The notes under the pieces: model-generated
The model's input: only the letters and a program-made list of their open reading frames with translations
Databases searched by the model: none
What the model was told of the DNA's origin: nothing
Part shown: positions 54,694 through 63,455 of the stretch, in pieces
Layout of the letters: each line of letters starts with the position of its first letter
Position numbering within the stretch: position 1 is the stretch's first letter
Assembly (NCBI RefSeq): GCF_018687195.1
Contig: NZ_CP061321.1
Location: 496,001 to 560,000 of the forward strand
Source of the DNA: Polynucleobacter sp. MWH-UH2A
GTDB taxonomy: Bacteria; Pseudomonadota; Gammaproteobacteria; Burkholderiales; Burkholderiaceae
Length of the DNA stretch: 64,000 nt
Direction of reading: 5' to 3'
Translations under genes and position numbers: made by a program

Positions 54694-56342
54694 TGGTTGA
54701 CTTTACGAATCCAGTCGCCCAAATGATCAGAGAGTAATGCTGGTACTTGCTCATCAGTCAATGAGAAAGTTTCGGCAAAGGCGCGTATTGCCATCGCGCG
54801 GTGACTTAAATAGTTCACATCAGGTTGACTTAAGTCCTCTGGAACCCGTTGGCCATTGGAAACAAACAGAATAGAAAGATCATGGCGAATCACGCTGTCT
54901 ATCACTGGAGCTAAATGCGCAGCTTCATCAATTTTGGTGATGATGACAGAGTCCAGTTTTTCCCCATTGGTGTTTTGCATAGCTTGATTATGCAAATTAA
55001 TCACTTCTTCTTGCGTGCGTAAATCCGTGGTTGAGCTCATTACTAAAATACGGCGCGCTTTGCTTGAGCCGTGTTCCAGCAGGTGTGATTGCTCTACCAT
55101 CAATGTATCTCGCTGACTCACTCCAGCGGTATCTAGCAAAATGATCTTGCGATTAGAAAAGTCTTTAATTTTGGCTGCTAAATCTTCGCTGTCCCTAACG
55201 GCGGTAACGGATAAGCCCAAGATTTTGGCAAAGGTCTTTAATTGTTCTTGGGCGCCAATACGATAGGTGTCGGTAGTTAGCAAGGCAACCTGATTGCGGC
55301 CATAGCGCAATACACACCTCGCCGCAATCTTTGCAACAGTAGTGGTCTTGCCGACCCCAGTTGGGCCAATAAAAGCAAAGACACCACCGCGATCAAAAAT
55401 ATCAAATGCGCGAGAGGTCTTAAGCATGCATTTGACTTGCTCTCGGGCATTTTTGAGTAAATGCAGTACGCTTAAATTCTCGGGTAGATTTTGCGCAATC
55501 TCTGCAACCAATTTTGGCGAGAACCCGCTATTCAGAAGATGCTTTACCACCTCTGTGATTTGCGCATTCCCTTGCTGAATATTTCCCCAAAAGCTGCCAG
55601 CAACATGAGATTGCAAGAGGTTTTTTACTTCACTGATTTCAGAGAGTAGTTTTTCTACCTTTGGCGAGCTTTCTGCATGCGCAGCAATGCTGGGTGATGT
55701 GTTGCTTGTTGCGTAGTTTGATGGATTATTTACTGGCTCAGCTTGAGCGCTAGGCGTGCGTACTTTTTGCGCAGCGCTTTGAGCGGCGGCTTTTAAAGCA
55801 TTTAAGGCAGCAGTTTCCTGCGCAGCTTTGGTGTTGGCAGCAAGGCTAGCGCTAAAGATGGCATCGTTATTAGATGGATTGATGACATTGGCTGACCCTC
55901 TGGGTATGCGCTCAGCATCATTAAATGAGGTGGGTAAAAAGGCCTCAGCGCCAGGGGCGCGAATGGGGCGCTCCACTCTAGCTGGATTGCGACGCAAAAT
56001 GCCATTTGGCACATCAGGGTGCACTCTAGGTCTAGATGACTCAATTGAAGATGGAGTGGAGGCGGAGGGTGGCGCGCGCCTTGCAATGGCATTGGCAAAC
56101 TTGTCGGTAAGGCCGGACTGCTTTAGTGAGCGTTCTGAAAATGCACTCGGCTCGCCAAATTGTGGATCTAACGCTTCTGAGCGGGCAGAAAGATTGGCTA
56201 AATCACCAGATGTGATTGCCATGACTTCTACGCCTTGATCCGTATCTTTGGTTGAGAGCACCATGGCATCCGGACCCATCTCTGCACGTATGAGCTTTAA
56301 GGCGTCAGCGGTATTGGCTGCAATAAATTTTTGGGGGCCCAT
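54690..56342 (-). CDS. flhF: flagellar placement GTPase FlhF
   Basis: 550 residues. N-terminal B domain (KFIAANTADALKLIRAEMGPDA), a long Ala/Pro/Ser-rich linker ~85-225, and the SRP-type GTPase with P-loop GPTGVGKTT 326-334, TTDTYRIGAQEQL 356-368 and LLDTAGVSQRD. Places the polar flagellum. Coupled to flhG. Confidence 0.95.
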   Translation of the reverse strand: MGPQKFIAANTADALKLIRAEMGPDAMVLSTKDTDQGVEVMAITSGDLANLSARSEALDPQFGEPSAFSERSLKQSGLTDKFANAIARRAPPSASTPSSIESSRPRVHPDVPNGILRRNPARVERPIRAPGAEAFLPTSFNDAERIPRGSANVINPSNNDAIFSASLAANTKAAQETAALNALKAAAQSAAQKVRTPSAQAEPVNNPSNYATSNTSPSIAAHAESSPKVEKLLSEISEVKNLLQSHVAGSFWGNIQQGNAQITEVVKHLLNSGFSPKLVAEIAQNLPENLSVLHLLKNAREQVKCMLKTSRAFDIFDRGGVFAFIGPTGVGKTTTVAKIAARCVLRYGRNQVALLTTDTYRIGAQEQLKTFAKILGLSVTAVRDSEDLAAKIKDFSNRKIILLDTAGVSQRDTLMVEQSHLLEHGSSKARRILVMSSTTDLRTQEEVINLHNQAMQNTNGEKLDSVIITKIDEAAHLAPVIDSVIRHDLSILFVSNGQRVPEDLSQPDVNYLSHRAMAIRAFAETFSLTDEQVPALLSDHLGDWIRKVNQ

Positions 56343-56377
56343 GCGTTAACTCCGAATCATTCTTTCTAGTAGTGATT

Positions 56378-58468
56378 TTAGGGGTTTTTGCCCGTCTGGG
56401 AGCAAAGAACCTTGTAAAAAGCCAGATTTGCAGTGGGCGGGAGCTCGCTAAGAGCCAAAATGATCGCTTGCGGGCAAACGCGGCGGGCAATCCTTGAGAT
56501 TGTGGCCCTAGTGCGGGTGCCGCTCACAATGACTGGGGGTAGGTTCTCGTTTTCCATTTCCTGAACCCCTTGGATAACTTCTTCGCCAAACATGCGGGCC
56601 AAAGAGGGTTCAATTAAGCCGTCGGGGGCAATTGCACCAGCACCAATGGATTGCTCAATCAAGCGCTCAAACTCTGGTTGGATGCCAAGAACTTTAAAGT
56701 TATTGCCATCACCTAATGAGTCTTGCACGATAGTGCGACGCAAGGCATAACGAATATGCGGCAGAATTTCCAGTGGGTCATTGAGTTTGCCCGCGTATTC
56801 ACTCGAGACTTCTAAGATGGTGCGCAAGTCTTTGATCGGAACATTTTCTTCTAAGAGTAATTGCAAGATGCGCTGTAATTGCGCAACCGTCACAATTTTA
56901 GGGATGACGTCTTCAACGAGCTTTGGATAACTCATCTTGAAGTGATCGAGTAAGTCTTGGGTTTCTTGACGACCCAAAAGCTCTGCAGCATGTTGGTGAA
57001 TCAGGTGATCTAAGTGCGTAGTGATCACAACTGCTGGCTCAACCACGGTATAACCTTTGGCAATTGCTTCATCGCGTTGACGACGTTCAATCCAAACAGC
57101 AGGCATACCAAAGGTAGGATCTTTGACTTCAATGCCGGGAATTTTTTCAGTGCCACTTTGTTGAATGGCAAGCAAGCGATCGGGCAAGCATTGGCCACGA
57201 CCAATCTCTGCGCCGTAGAGCAACACACGATAGCTTTCAGCAGAAAGTTGCAAGTTATCGCGAATATGCACCGATGGAATTAAAAAACCTACTTGCGTTA
57301 CAAACTTACGCCGAATCGCTTTGATGCGCTTGATTAAATCACTCTCGTCGCCTTTATCTACCAAGGGAATAAGTCGATAGGCTAGCTCTAAGCAGAGTGG
57401 CTCAACAATAGGCACATCCTTCCACTCAAGCTCTTCATTGGTGACAGGTTGCGCTGCTGCAATCTTCGCTTGAGCAGCTTCTTTCTTAATCCGTTGGTGC
57501 GTCAGGTAAGCAAGTCCACCAAACATGGCAGCAAAGGCCAAAAAGATAAAGTGGGGCATGCCAGGTAACACACCAAGAATGCCCAGCACGGCAGCGACAA
57601 CACCGAGTGCATTGCTATTGGCTTCAAACTGCTTGGAAACCTGACCAGAAAAGTCATCTTCAGTGGCAACGCGGGTAACCAAAATACCGGCTGCAGTAGA
57701 AATCACCAGAGCCGGAATTTGTGCAACCAGGCCATCACCAATAGTTAAGGATGCAAAGGTAGAAAGTGCTCTGCCAAAGTCCATGCCGTGCTGCAAAACG
57801 CCGATCATCAAACCACCAATGAGGTTGATGACCAAAATCATGATGCCGGCCATTGCATCGCCGCGCACAAACTTGGAGGCACCATCCATGGAGCCGAAGA
57901 AGTCTGCTTCTTGTGCTACATCAGCGCGGCGCGCTTTAGCTTCATCTTGTTGAATGAGGCCCGCGTTCAAATCAGCGTCAATCGCCATTTGTTTACCGGG
58001 CATAGAGTCCAAGGCAAATCTAGCTGAAACTTCAGCTACGCGGCCAGAGCCCTTGGTGATCACCACAAAGTTGATGATGGTGATCACAATAAAGATCACA
58101 ATACCGACCGCAAAGTTGCCGCCAATTAAGAAAACACCGAAGGCCTCAATCACCTTGCCCGCAGCATCAGTTCCTTTGTAACCATCCAATAAAACAATAC
58201 GGGTTGAGGCGACGTTCAGTGATAGTCGAAGCAGGGTGGTAAGGAGTAGAACCGTTGGAAAGGCAACAAAGTCTTTAAAGCTTTTGATATTGATCGCCGT
58301 AAACAAGACGATGATCGATAGCGCGATATTGAAGGTAAAGAGAACATCTAAAATGACAGCTGGCAGGGGTACCAGCATCATGATTAGAACTAAAAGAACC
58401 AGAATCGGGATGGCGCCTTGTGCCGATGGACTCGGCAGCTTGGAGGTGTCAAAACCCAGGATTTTCAT
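56378..58468 (-). CDS. flhA: flagellar export apparatus protein FlhA
   Basis: 696 residues from ATG 58468 (the TTG 42 bp upstream gives an extra basic stretch and is less likely). Eight hydrophobic helices in ~20-320; the FHIPEP region includes VAEVSARFALDSMPGKQMAIDADLNAGLI (in parts). Cytosolic domain from ~330 docks chaperone-substrate complexes. flhB, usually just upstream, is absent here. Confidence 0.96.
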   Translation of the reverse strand: MKILGFDTSKLPSPSAQGAIPILVLLVLIMMLVPLPAVILDVLFTFNIALSIIVLFTAINIKSFKDFVAFPTVLLLTTLLRLSLNVASTRIVLLDGYKGTDAAGKVIEAFGVFLIGGNFAVGIVIFIVITIINFVVITKGSGRVAEVSARFALDSMPGKQMAIDADLNAGLIQQDEAKARRADVAQEADFFGSMDGASKFVRGDAMAGIMILVINLIGGLMIGVLQHGMDFGRALSTFASLTIGDGLVAQIPALVISTAAGILVTRVATEDDFSGQVSKQFEANSNALGVVAAVLGILGVLPGMPHFIFLAFAAMFGGLAYLTHQRIKKEAAQAKIAAAQPVTNEELEWKDVPIVEPLCLELAYRLIPLVDKGDESDLIKRIKAIRRKFVTQVGFLIPSVHIRDNLQLSAESYRVLLYGAEIGRGQCLPDRLLAIQQSGTEKIPGIEVKDPTFGMPAVWIERRQRDEAIAKGYTVVEPAVVITTHLDHLIHQHAAELLGRQETQDLLDHFKMSYPKLVEDVIPKIVTVAQLQRILQLLLEENVPIKDLRTILEVSSEYAGKLNDPLEILPHIRYALRRTIVQDSLGDGNNFKVLGIQPEFERLIEQSIGAGAIAPDGLIEPSLARMFGEEVIQGVQEMENENLPPVIVSGTRTRATISRIARRVCPQAIILALSELPPTANLAFYKVLCSQTGKNP

Positions 58469-58996
58469 GCGTATAGGTCTTTTGCCCGAAAAATGTTTAA
58501 AAAGGCTCAAAATACGGATAAGTCACCATATTTAGTGGCCACTCCCTCCAGCAACCCTAAATATACCGGATTTCAGGTCAAAAAACACCAGAAATGGCAA
58601 AAATTGCCGATTTTCTAGGCAGTTTTTTCCATAAAGAGGCGGGCTTGTCATTCCTATTTCGGGGAATTTGGGTGGATCCCCACATTTAGATTGCTGTAAG
58701 TCTAACCTTGCGCAGCTTGGCTATAGGGCTTTAGTTGAGGATGGATGCTTCTAAGAATTGAATACGGCAAAAAATAATTTAATTTTACAGATCCAAATTT
58801 AAGTATTTAGAAAAATATTCAATTAAATCAATTACTTAAATTTTCATTGATGGGTATCTAAGGTGAATATTTGTAGAAATATCTAAACACTTGGCATTTC
58901 TGCTCCGTTAAAGAACATACAGGGAGTTGCAATTTAAAAAACCCTAACCTATTAACGAGAAGTAGAAGTATCTGAAGTAATTTTAAGGAGAATCAA
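58469..58996. promoter_or_regulatory. 528-bp flhA/fliC divergent region
   Basis: No gene supported. AT-rich. It should contain flhA promoter(s) on the left side and the fliC promoter on the right, plus the sigma-28-like element and SD described separately. Confidence 0.6.
58884..58911 (+). promoter_or_regulatory. candidate sigma-28 promoter of fliC
   Basis: TAAA at 58884-58887, 16 nt, then TCCGTTAA at 58904-58911 (6 of 8 to GCCGATAA). Predicted leader ~80 nt; AAGGAG lies at 58985-58990, 6 nt before the fliC ATG. FliA is encoded 5 kb away. Confidence 0.6.
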
Positions 58997-60646
58997 ATGC
59001 CTACCGTAATTAATACCAACCTTGCATCCTTGTTCGCTCAGAACAACCTGTCAAGCGCTCAAAATAACTTGGCAAATTCTGTTCAACGCCTATCTTCTGG
59101 TCTGCGTATCAACAGTGCAAAGGATGATGCGGCAGGATTGGCTATTTCCCAAAATATGCAAAGCCAAATTAACGGCACAAATCAGTCTATTCAAAATTTG
59201 AGTGATGCTACTAACTTGTTGCAAACAGCTGATAGTTCTTTGGCAACCATTCAGGACATGTTGTTACGCCTCAAGCAATTGGCAACTCAAGGTTATGACG
59301 GTTCACTTAACGCAACTCAACGTGCGAATATCGTTCAACAAATGAATGATCTGAATACTGAGATTAACCAAACTTCTGCTCGTACACAATTTAATGGTGT
59401 GAGTTTGCTTGGAAATACTACTCAAATCGATAAGGTAAACGCCGGCGTTTATGCTGGACAGTATTTGACTGAGACTGCTGCTGTATTTACTGGTACAACA
59501 GTAACTACCACCGCAGTAAGCGCTGTGACAAATGATACGATTGCATCAACATGGTCATTGACTAATGATGATTCAGTTCGCGTAAATCCCGGTAACTACA
59601 CCTTGACTGCTGTCGGCAATCAATTAACATTGCAGACTACAAGTAATGGTGTGCCTTTGTCTCAAACATTGACTGTTAATGATGCTTATGGCGATACAGG
59701 TAAGACAAAAGTAAATTTACAATCACTTAATTTTGATAAGATGGGCGTTACCTTAAACGTCTCTAATACAGTGGCTGCGGGTACGGCTCTAGTATTGGGA
59801 TCAGCTATTGCCGCTGGTTACAACACTGGTACTTTTGCAATTAGCGGTAATGCTGCAAAAATCACCAATATCACCACAAACGGCACTGCTCCTGGATCGT
59901 ATACGTTCACCAACGCGAACGTCACAGATACTGTGCTAAAAATGTCTTGGACTGATGCTAATAGCGTTGCTCATACAGACTCTGTTGACTTGGCTGGTTT
60001 AAATTTCAATGCCAATACTGATACAACCCTAACTTTTGCTAGCGCGGGTGTGTCGTTCAACATTCACAACTATCAAACTGTTGCCAATAAGTACGATATT
60101 GCTAATGAAATCAAGGCGCTCACTGGCCAATCTGGTGCCGGCGCTGGTGTCTTAAAGCTGGTTAATGCTGGAAATTCACAGCTTCAGTTCCAATCCGGTC
60201 CAACCAGCAATGCTTATATTTCTATTAATACCTTAAATATGATGACCGGTACATCGGGTCAGTATGCGGGTGCTGCACAAGAAATGCAAACTGTTGGTAA
60301 CGTAATCTCTGGTACAAACGGTTTAACAACTCTGAACGGAACTACGACTAGTGCAACTTGGCAGTCTACTTTCCAATCTGCCGCAAATGCAATTGATGCA
60401 GCGATTGATTATGTTTCCACTCAGAGATCAACCTACGGTTCACAGATGAACAGATTGAGTTTTATTTCTCAGAATTTGTCTTCACAATCGACCAACTTGC
60501 AACAGTCTAAGTCTGCTATTACTGATACTGACTTTGCAAAAGAGACGGCGCTATTAACAAAGGGTCAGATTATGCAACAGGCGGCAACAGCAATGTTGGC
60601 TCAAGCAAATCAAATGCCAAACGTGATCTTGTCATTATTGAAGTAA
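58997..60646 (+). CDS. fliC: flagellin
   Basis: 549 residues. The conserved N-terminal D0/D1 (NLASLFAQNNLSSAQNNLAN in part, SSGLRINSAKDDAAGLAI) and C-terminal D1/D0 (FAKETALLTKGQIMQQAATAMLAQAN in part, with NVILSLL end) flank a variable Thr/Asn/Val-rich central region ~170-440. Filament subunit. Only one flagellin gene is seen. Confidence 0.97.
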   Translation: MPTVINTNLASLFAQNNLSSAQNNLANSVQRLSSGLRINSAKDDAAGLAISQNMQSQINGTNQSIQNLSDATNLLQTADSSLATIQDMLLRLKQLATQGYDGSLNATQRANIVQQMNDLNTEINQTSARTQFNGVSLLGNTTQIDKVNAGVYAGQYLTETAAVFTGTTVTTTAVSAVTNDTIASTWSLTNDDSVRVNPGNYTLTAVGNQLTLQTTSNGVPLSQTLTVNDAYGDTGKTKVNLQSLNFDKMGVTLNVSNTVAAGTALVLGSAIAAGYNTGTFAISGNAAKITNITTNGTAPGSYTFTNANVTDTVLKMSWTDANSVAHTDSVDLAGLNFNANTDTTLTFASAGVSFNIHNYQTVANKYDIANEIKALTGQSGAGAGVLKLVNAGNSQLQFQSGPTSNAYISINTLNMMTGTSGQYAGAAQEMQTVGNVISGTNGLTTLNGTTTSATWQSTFQSAANAIDAAIDYVSTQRSTYGSQMNRLSFISQNLSSQSTNLQQSKSAITDTDFAKETALLTKGQIMQQAATAMLAQANQMPNVILSLLK

Positions 60647-60660
60647 TATATGGTTGAGTT

Positions 60661-60687
60661 CATCTAGCCTTGTATCAAGGCTAGATG
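60661..60687 (+). terminator. terminator after fliC
   Basis: CATCTAGCCTTG / CAAGGCTAGATG, 12 perfect pairs, TAT loop, then TTTCTGTTT. Allows abundant fliC mRNA to end before flaG. Confidence 0.82.
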
Positions 60688-60708
60688 TTTCTGTTTAAGG
60701 AGTAAAAA

Positions 60709-61110
60709 ATGAATTTAGGACCATTGAATGCAAATGTAGTAGCTCCACAGAATGCTGGAGCTACACCTGTTACTGCGAATAGCTCAGCTCCAGCACAATC
60801 AAGCCAACTGAGTGATGCCGAGGTAATTTCAAAGGTGGTTTCAACTGAAATAAAACCTTCTAACGTTAATCAGGCCGCCCAACCAACGCAAGAGACCATC
60901 CAAAAGACAGCACAGCAATTGGAATCGTTTGTACAGTCTATGGGCCGTGATTTGAGTTTCTCGGTTGATAGCAATACTGGTTACCATGTCGTAAGGGTAA
61001 CCAACCCGCAAACTGGAGAGGTTGTTCGTCAGTTGCCGTCCAAGGAGCTCTTGGAAATTGCTGAAAGTTTGGGTCATACGGCTAGCGGTCTTGTGAGTCA
61101 AAAGGCTTAA
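60709..61110 (+). CDS. flaG: FlaG family protein
   Basis: 133 residues. Disordered N-terminal 65 residues, then FlaG domain: LSFSVDSNTGYHVVRVTNPQTGEVVRQLPSKELLEIAESL (in parts). Influences filament length or assembly. GGAG ribosome site before the ATG. Confidence 0.9.
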   Translation: MNLGPLNANVVAPQNAGATPVTANSSAPAQSSQLSDAEVISKVVSTEIKPSNVNQAAQPTQETIQKTAQQLESFVQSMGRDLSFSVDSNTGYHVVRVTNPQTGEVVRQLPSKELLEIAESLGHTASGLVSQKA

Positions 61111-61116
61111 TACTGA

Positions 61117-61140
61117 ATATGCCAGTAGTTACTGGCATAT
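61117..61140 (+). terminator. hairpin after flaG
   Basis: ATATGCCAGTA / TACTGGCATAT, 11 pairs with a very short loop (effectively 4 nt), then ATATTTTG. Partial terminator between flaG and fliD. Confidence 0.6.
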
Positions 61141-61188
61141 ATTTTGCATGGCTTTGAACTAAATTGATTTTCTAATAGAAGACTATTA

Positions 61189-62943
61189 ATGGCTGTTTCA
61201 AGCACAACTAGTACCCAAAACTCTGCGGTGGTTGCTTCTAAAGCACCATCAACCGCTTCTGGTTCAGCGGCTGCTGGGGCAGTTTCGACAAGTAGCATAG
61301 ACGTAGCGAGTATTGTCGCGCAATTTATGGCGGTCGAAAATCGCCCAATGGACGCTTTAACAGCAAAGATTGCAGCGGTTCAAACTAAGATTAGTGATTT
61401 GGGCACCATGAAAAGCAAGGTCGCCGCATTACAAAACGCCCTAACAACTTTTGAAGACCCTAGTACATACAATAATCCAAGCGCGAATACTAGTGATTCA
61501 ACTGTTGTAACTGCAACGGCTAACTCTAGCGCTTTAATTGGATCCGTGGATGTTTCTGTCACTCAACTAGCATCACAGACTGAGTTGGTAATTACTAAAT
61601 CTAATTTAGCTAATTTTAGCTCGCCCTCTGATGAGGTTCTAATTGATCCTGTTAACGGCCTATCAGTAACATTGGGTGGAAAAACGTATAACACAAATGA
61701 CACTACAAACCCCTTAGTTTCTACTGGGGCCAGTGGGGGAACCACTTTAAGTGATGTGAAAAATTGGTTGAATGGGCTTGGTACAAATATCCGAGCTGAT
61801 GTGCTCCAAACGATTAGCGCTAATGATTTCGTCTTAAAAATTACAGGCACACAAACGGGGTTATCAAATGCTGTCACCGTAGATGTTGGTGCAGCTGGCC
61901 AAGGTCTTGTAACAACCGTTGCTTCAGCACAGGATGCTATTGCAACTATAGGTGGCGTAACGGTGCATAGGGCTTCCAATGCGATCAATGATGTAGTAAA
62001 CGGGGTTACGTTCAATTTGGTTGGGGAGTCGGCAGGAACCTCACATACGATAATCACTATCCAGCCTGGAGCAGATAATTCAAGCGCGATGATTAATACA
62101 TTGATAACAGCTTATAACGGCGTTATTAGTGAGTACAATAATCTTACTGCGAATGCGCACTCATTAACTGGATCGACAACTACAGACGGTGACTTCGTTA
62201 ATGACCCGGCAATGCTATCTTTTGTAAATGACATTAAGTCTATGTTTGCATATGGAGCAACTGATACTACAAGCGTTACCATCTCAGGCTATTCAGCCAC
62301 TTCGAATGATGCAAATATTGATGTCGCAAATGGTTACCTTCAAGTAAATTCCGTTAAATATAACTTTTCAAGCATAAGTCAAGAAAATCCAACGGTAGCT
62401 CAGTATATTAGCTGGATTAATGGTTTGGGCGCAGGGGTTTTGGCCAGCTTTGATGGTTCAAAAATTCAAATAATCAATTCACAGTCTGGCGGCACAAACT
62501 CAATAGATATATCGGGAGCAAATAATCCGATCAGTAGAAGTAAAGTTAGTTTAGCCGGCATGGGGATGGATATACAGTTAGATGGCACTATTCAATTTAA
62601 CGTAGCTTCATTTCAAAGTGCTGCATCTAGTAACTTAATGGGCAAATTGTCAAAAGGTCTAAAGGTTGGATTTGCGGGGGGAGGAAGTAGTTTAGATTCG
62701 TTTCTGAAGGCCGAAATTGACCCAACATCCGGATGGCTAGTAAAAACGATAGCAAGTCAGCAATCCTCCATAGCTGATATGCAAAAGAAGCAGGCGGATT
62801 TGCAAGAGCAATTAAATCGTAAACAAACAAATTATGTGAATCAATACGCTGCATTGAATGCGCTTTTATTTCAATTAAATTCTACAAGCACGTCCTTAGC
62901 TAGTGCTTTAGCGGCTGTAACAAACATTAATGCCGGAAAATAA
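61189..62943 (+). CDS. fliD: flagellar filament cap protein FliD
   Basis: 584 residues. N-terminal helical segment (SIDVASIVAQFMAVENRPMD), D1-D3 beta-rich Asn/Thr/Ser region, and C-terminal coiled coil (LQEQLNRKQTNYVNQYAALNALLFQLNSTS, in parts). Forms the filament cap. Long for the family because of the central variable region. Confidence 0.93.
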   Translation: MAVSSTTSTQNSAVVASKAPSTASGSAAAGAVSTSSIDVASIVAQFMAVENRPMDALTAKIAAVQTKISDLGTMKSKVAALQNALTTFEDPSTYNNPSANTSDSTVVTATANSSALIGSVDVSVTQLASQTELVITKSNLANFSSPSDEVLIDPVNGLSVTLGGKTYNTNDTTNPLVSTGASGGTTLSDVKNWLNGLGTNIRADVLQTISANDFVLKITGTQTGLSNAVTVDVGAAGQGLVTTVASAQDAIATIGGVTVHRASNAINDVVNGVTFNLVGESAGTSHTIITIQPGADNSSAMINTLITAYNGVISEYNNLTANAHSLTGSTTTDGDFVNDPAMLSFVNDIKSMFAYGATDTTSVTISGYSATSNDANIDVANGYLQVNSVKYNFSSISQENPTVAQYISWINGLGAGVLASFDGSKIQIINSQSGGTNSIDISGANNPISRSKVSLAGMGMDIQLDGTIQFNVASFQSAASSNLMGKLSKGLKVGFAGGGSSLDSFLKAEIDPTSGWLVKTIASQQSSIADMQKKQADLQEQLNRKQTNYVNQYAALNALLFQLNSTSTSLASALAAVTNINAGK

Positions 62944-62966
62944 AAAATACTTTTAGGGAAATTATT

Positions 62967-63398
62967 ATGAGTGCGAGAGCAGCAAAAGCGTATGCCAATA
63001 ATGATGCTCACGGCGGGGTGTTGGATCAAAATCCAGTTGAAATTATCGTCTTAATATTTGAGCGTCTTTTTGATCATCTTAAGCTAGGTAAAATCGCGCT
63101 TGAAAAAAAGGACTACGGGATTGATCATTTTACCAAAGCAAATGATTTAATTCAAAAGGGATTGCTTGCATGCTTAGACTACGAGCAAGGTGGCGAAATT
63201 GCAAATAATCATGCAGCAATTTATGAATGGTCGCTTAGGGAAATCATTCGAGCAAGAATTGATAATGACCCAACGGTTATTGAAAATGTGATTAACATCC
63301 TAGGAACCGTTTGCGAGGGATGGCTTTCATTAACTCAAAAAGAGCCTGTAGGTTATAGCAAAAAATATCAAGCAGGATTATCGGCTAATGTTGCCTAG
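62967..63398 (+). CDS. fliS: flagellin chaperone FliS
   Basis: 143 residues. LDQNPVEIIVLIFERLFDHLKLG is the FliS start pattern; four-helix bundle. Escorts FliC to the export gate. 23 bp after fliD. Confidence 0.93.
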   Translation: MSARAAKAYANNDAHGGVLDQNPVEIIVLIFERLFDHLKLGKIALEKKDYGIDHFTKANDLIQKGLLACLDYEQGGEIANNHAAIYEWSLREIIRARIDNDPTVIENVINILGTVCEGWLSLTQKEPVGYSKKYQAGLSANVA

Positions 63399-63404
63399 GT
63401 GAAT

Positions 63405-63424
63405 ATGCCTCTGAGCAGAGGTAT
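63405..63424 (+). terminator. weak hairpin after fliS
   Basis: ATGCCTCT / AGAGGTAT (one wobble), loop GAGC, then TTTCT. Probably a weak terminator. Confidence 0.4.
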
Positions 63425-63455
63425 TTCTAGAGTTAGTAAATAGGTCGAGGGGTGA

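Noticed and set aside
58892..58906. sigma-54 promoter in the fliC upstream region (GG...GC)
   Set aside because: Only 7 nt separate GG and GC, not 10.
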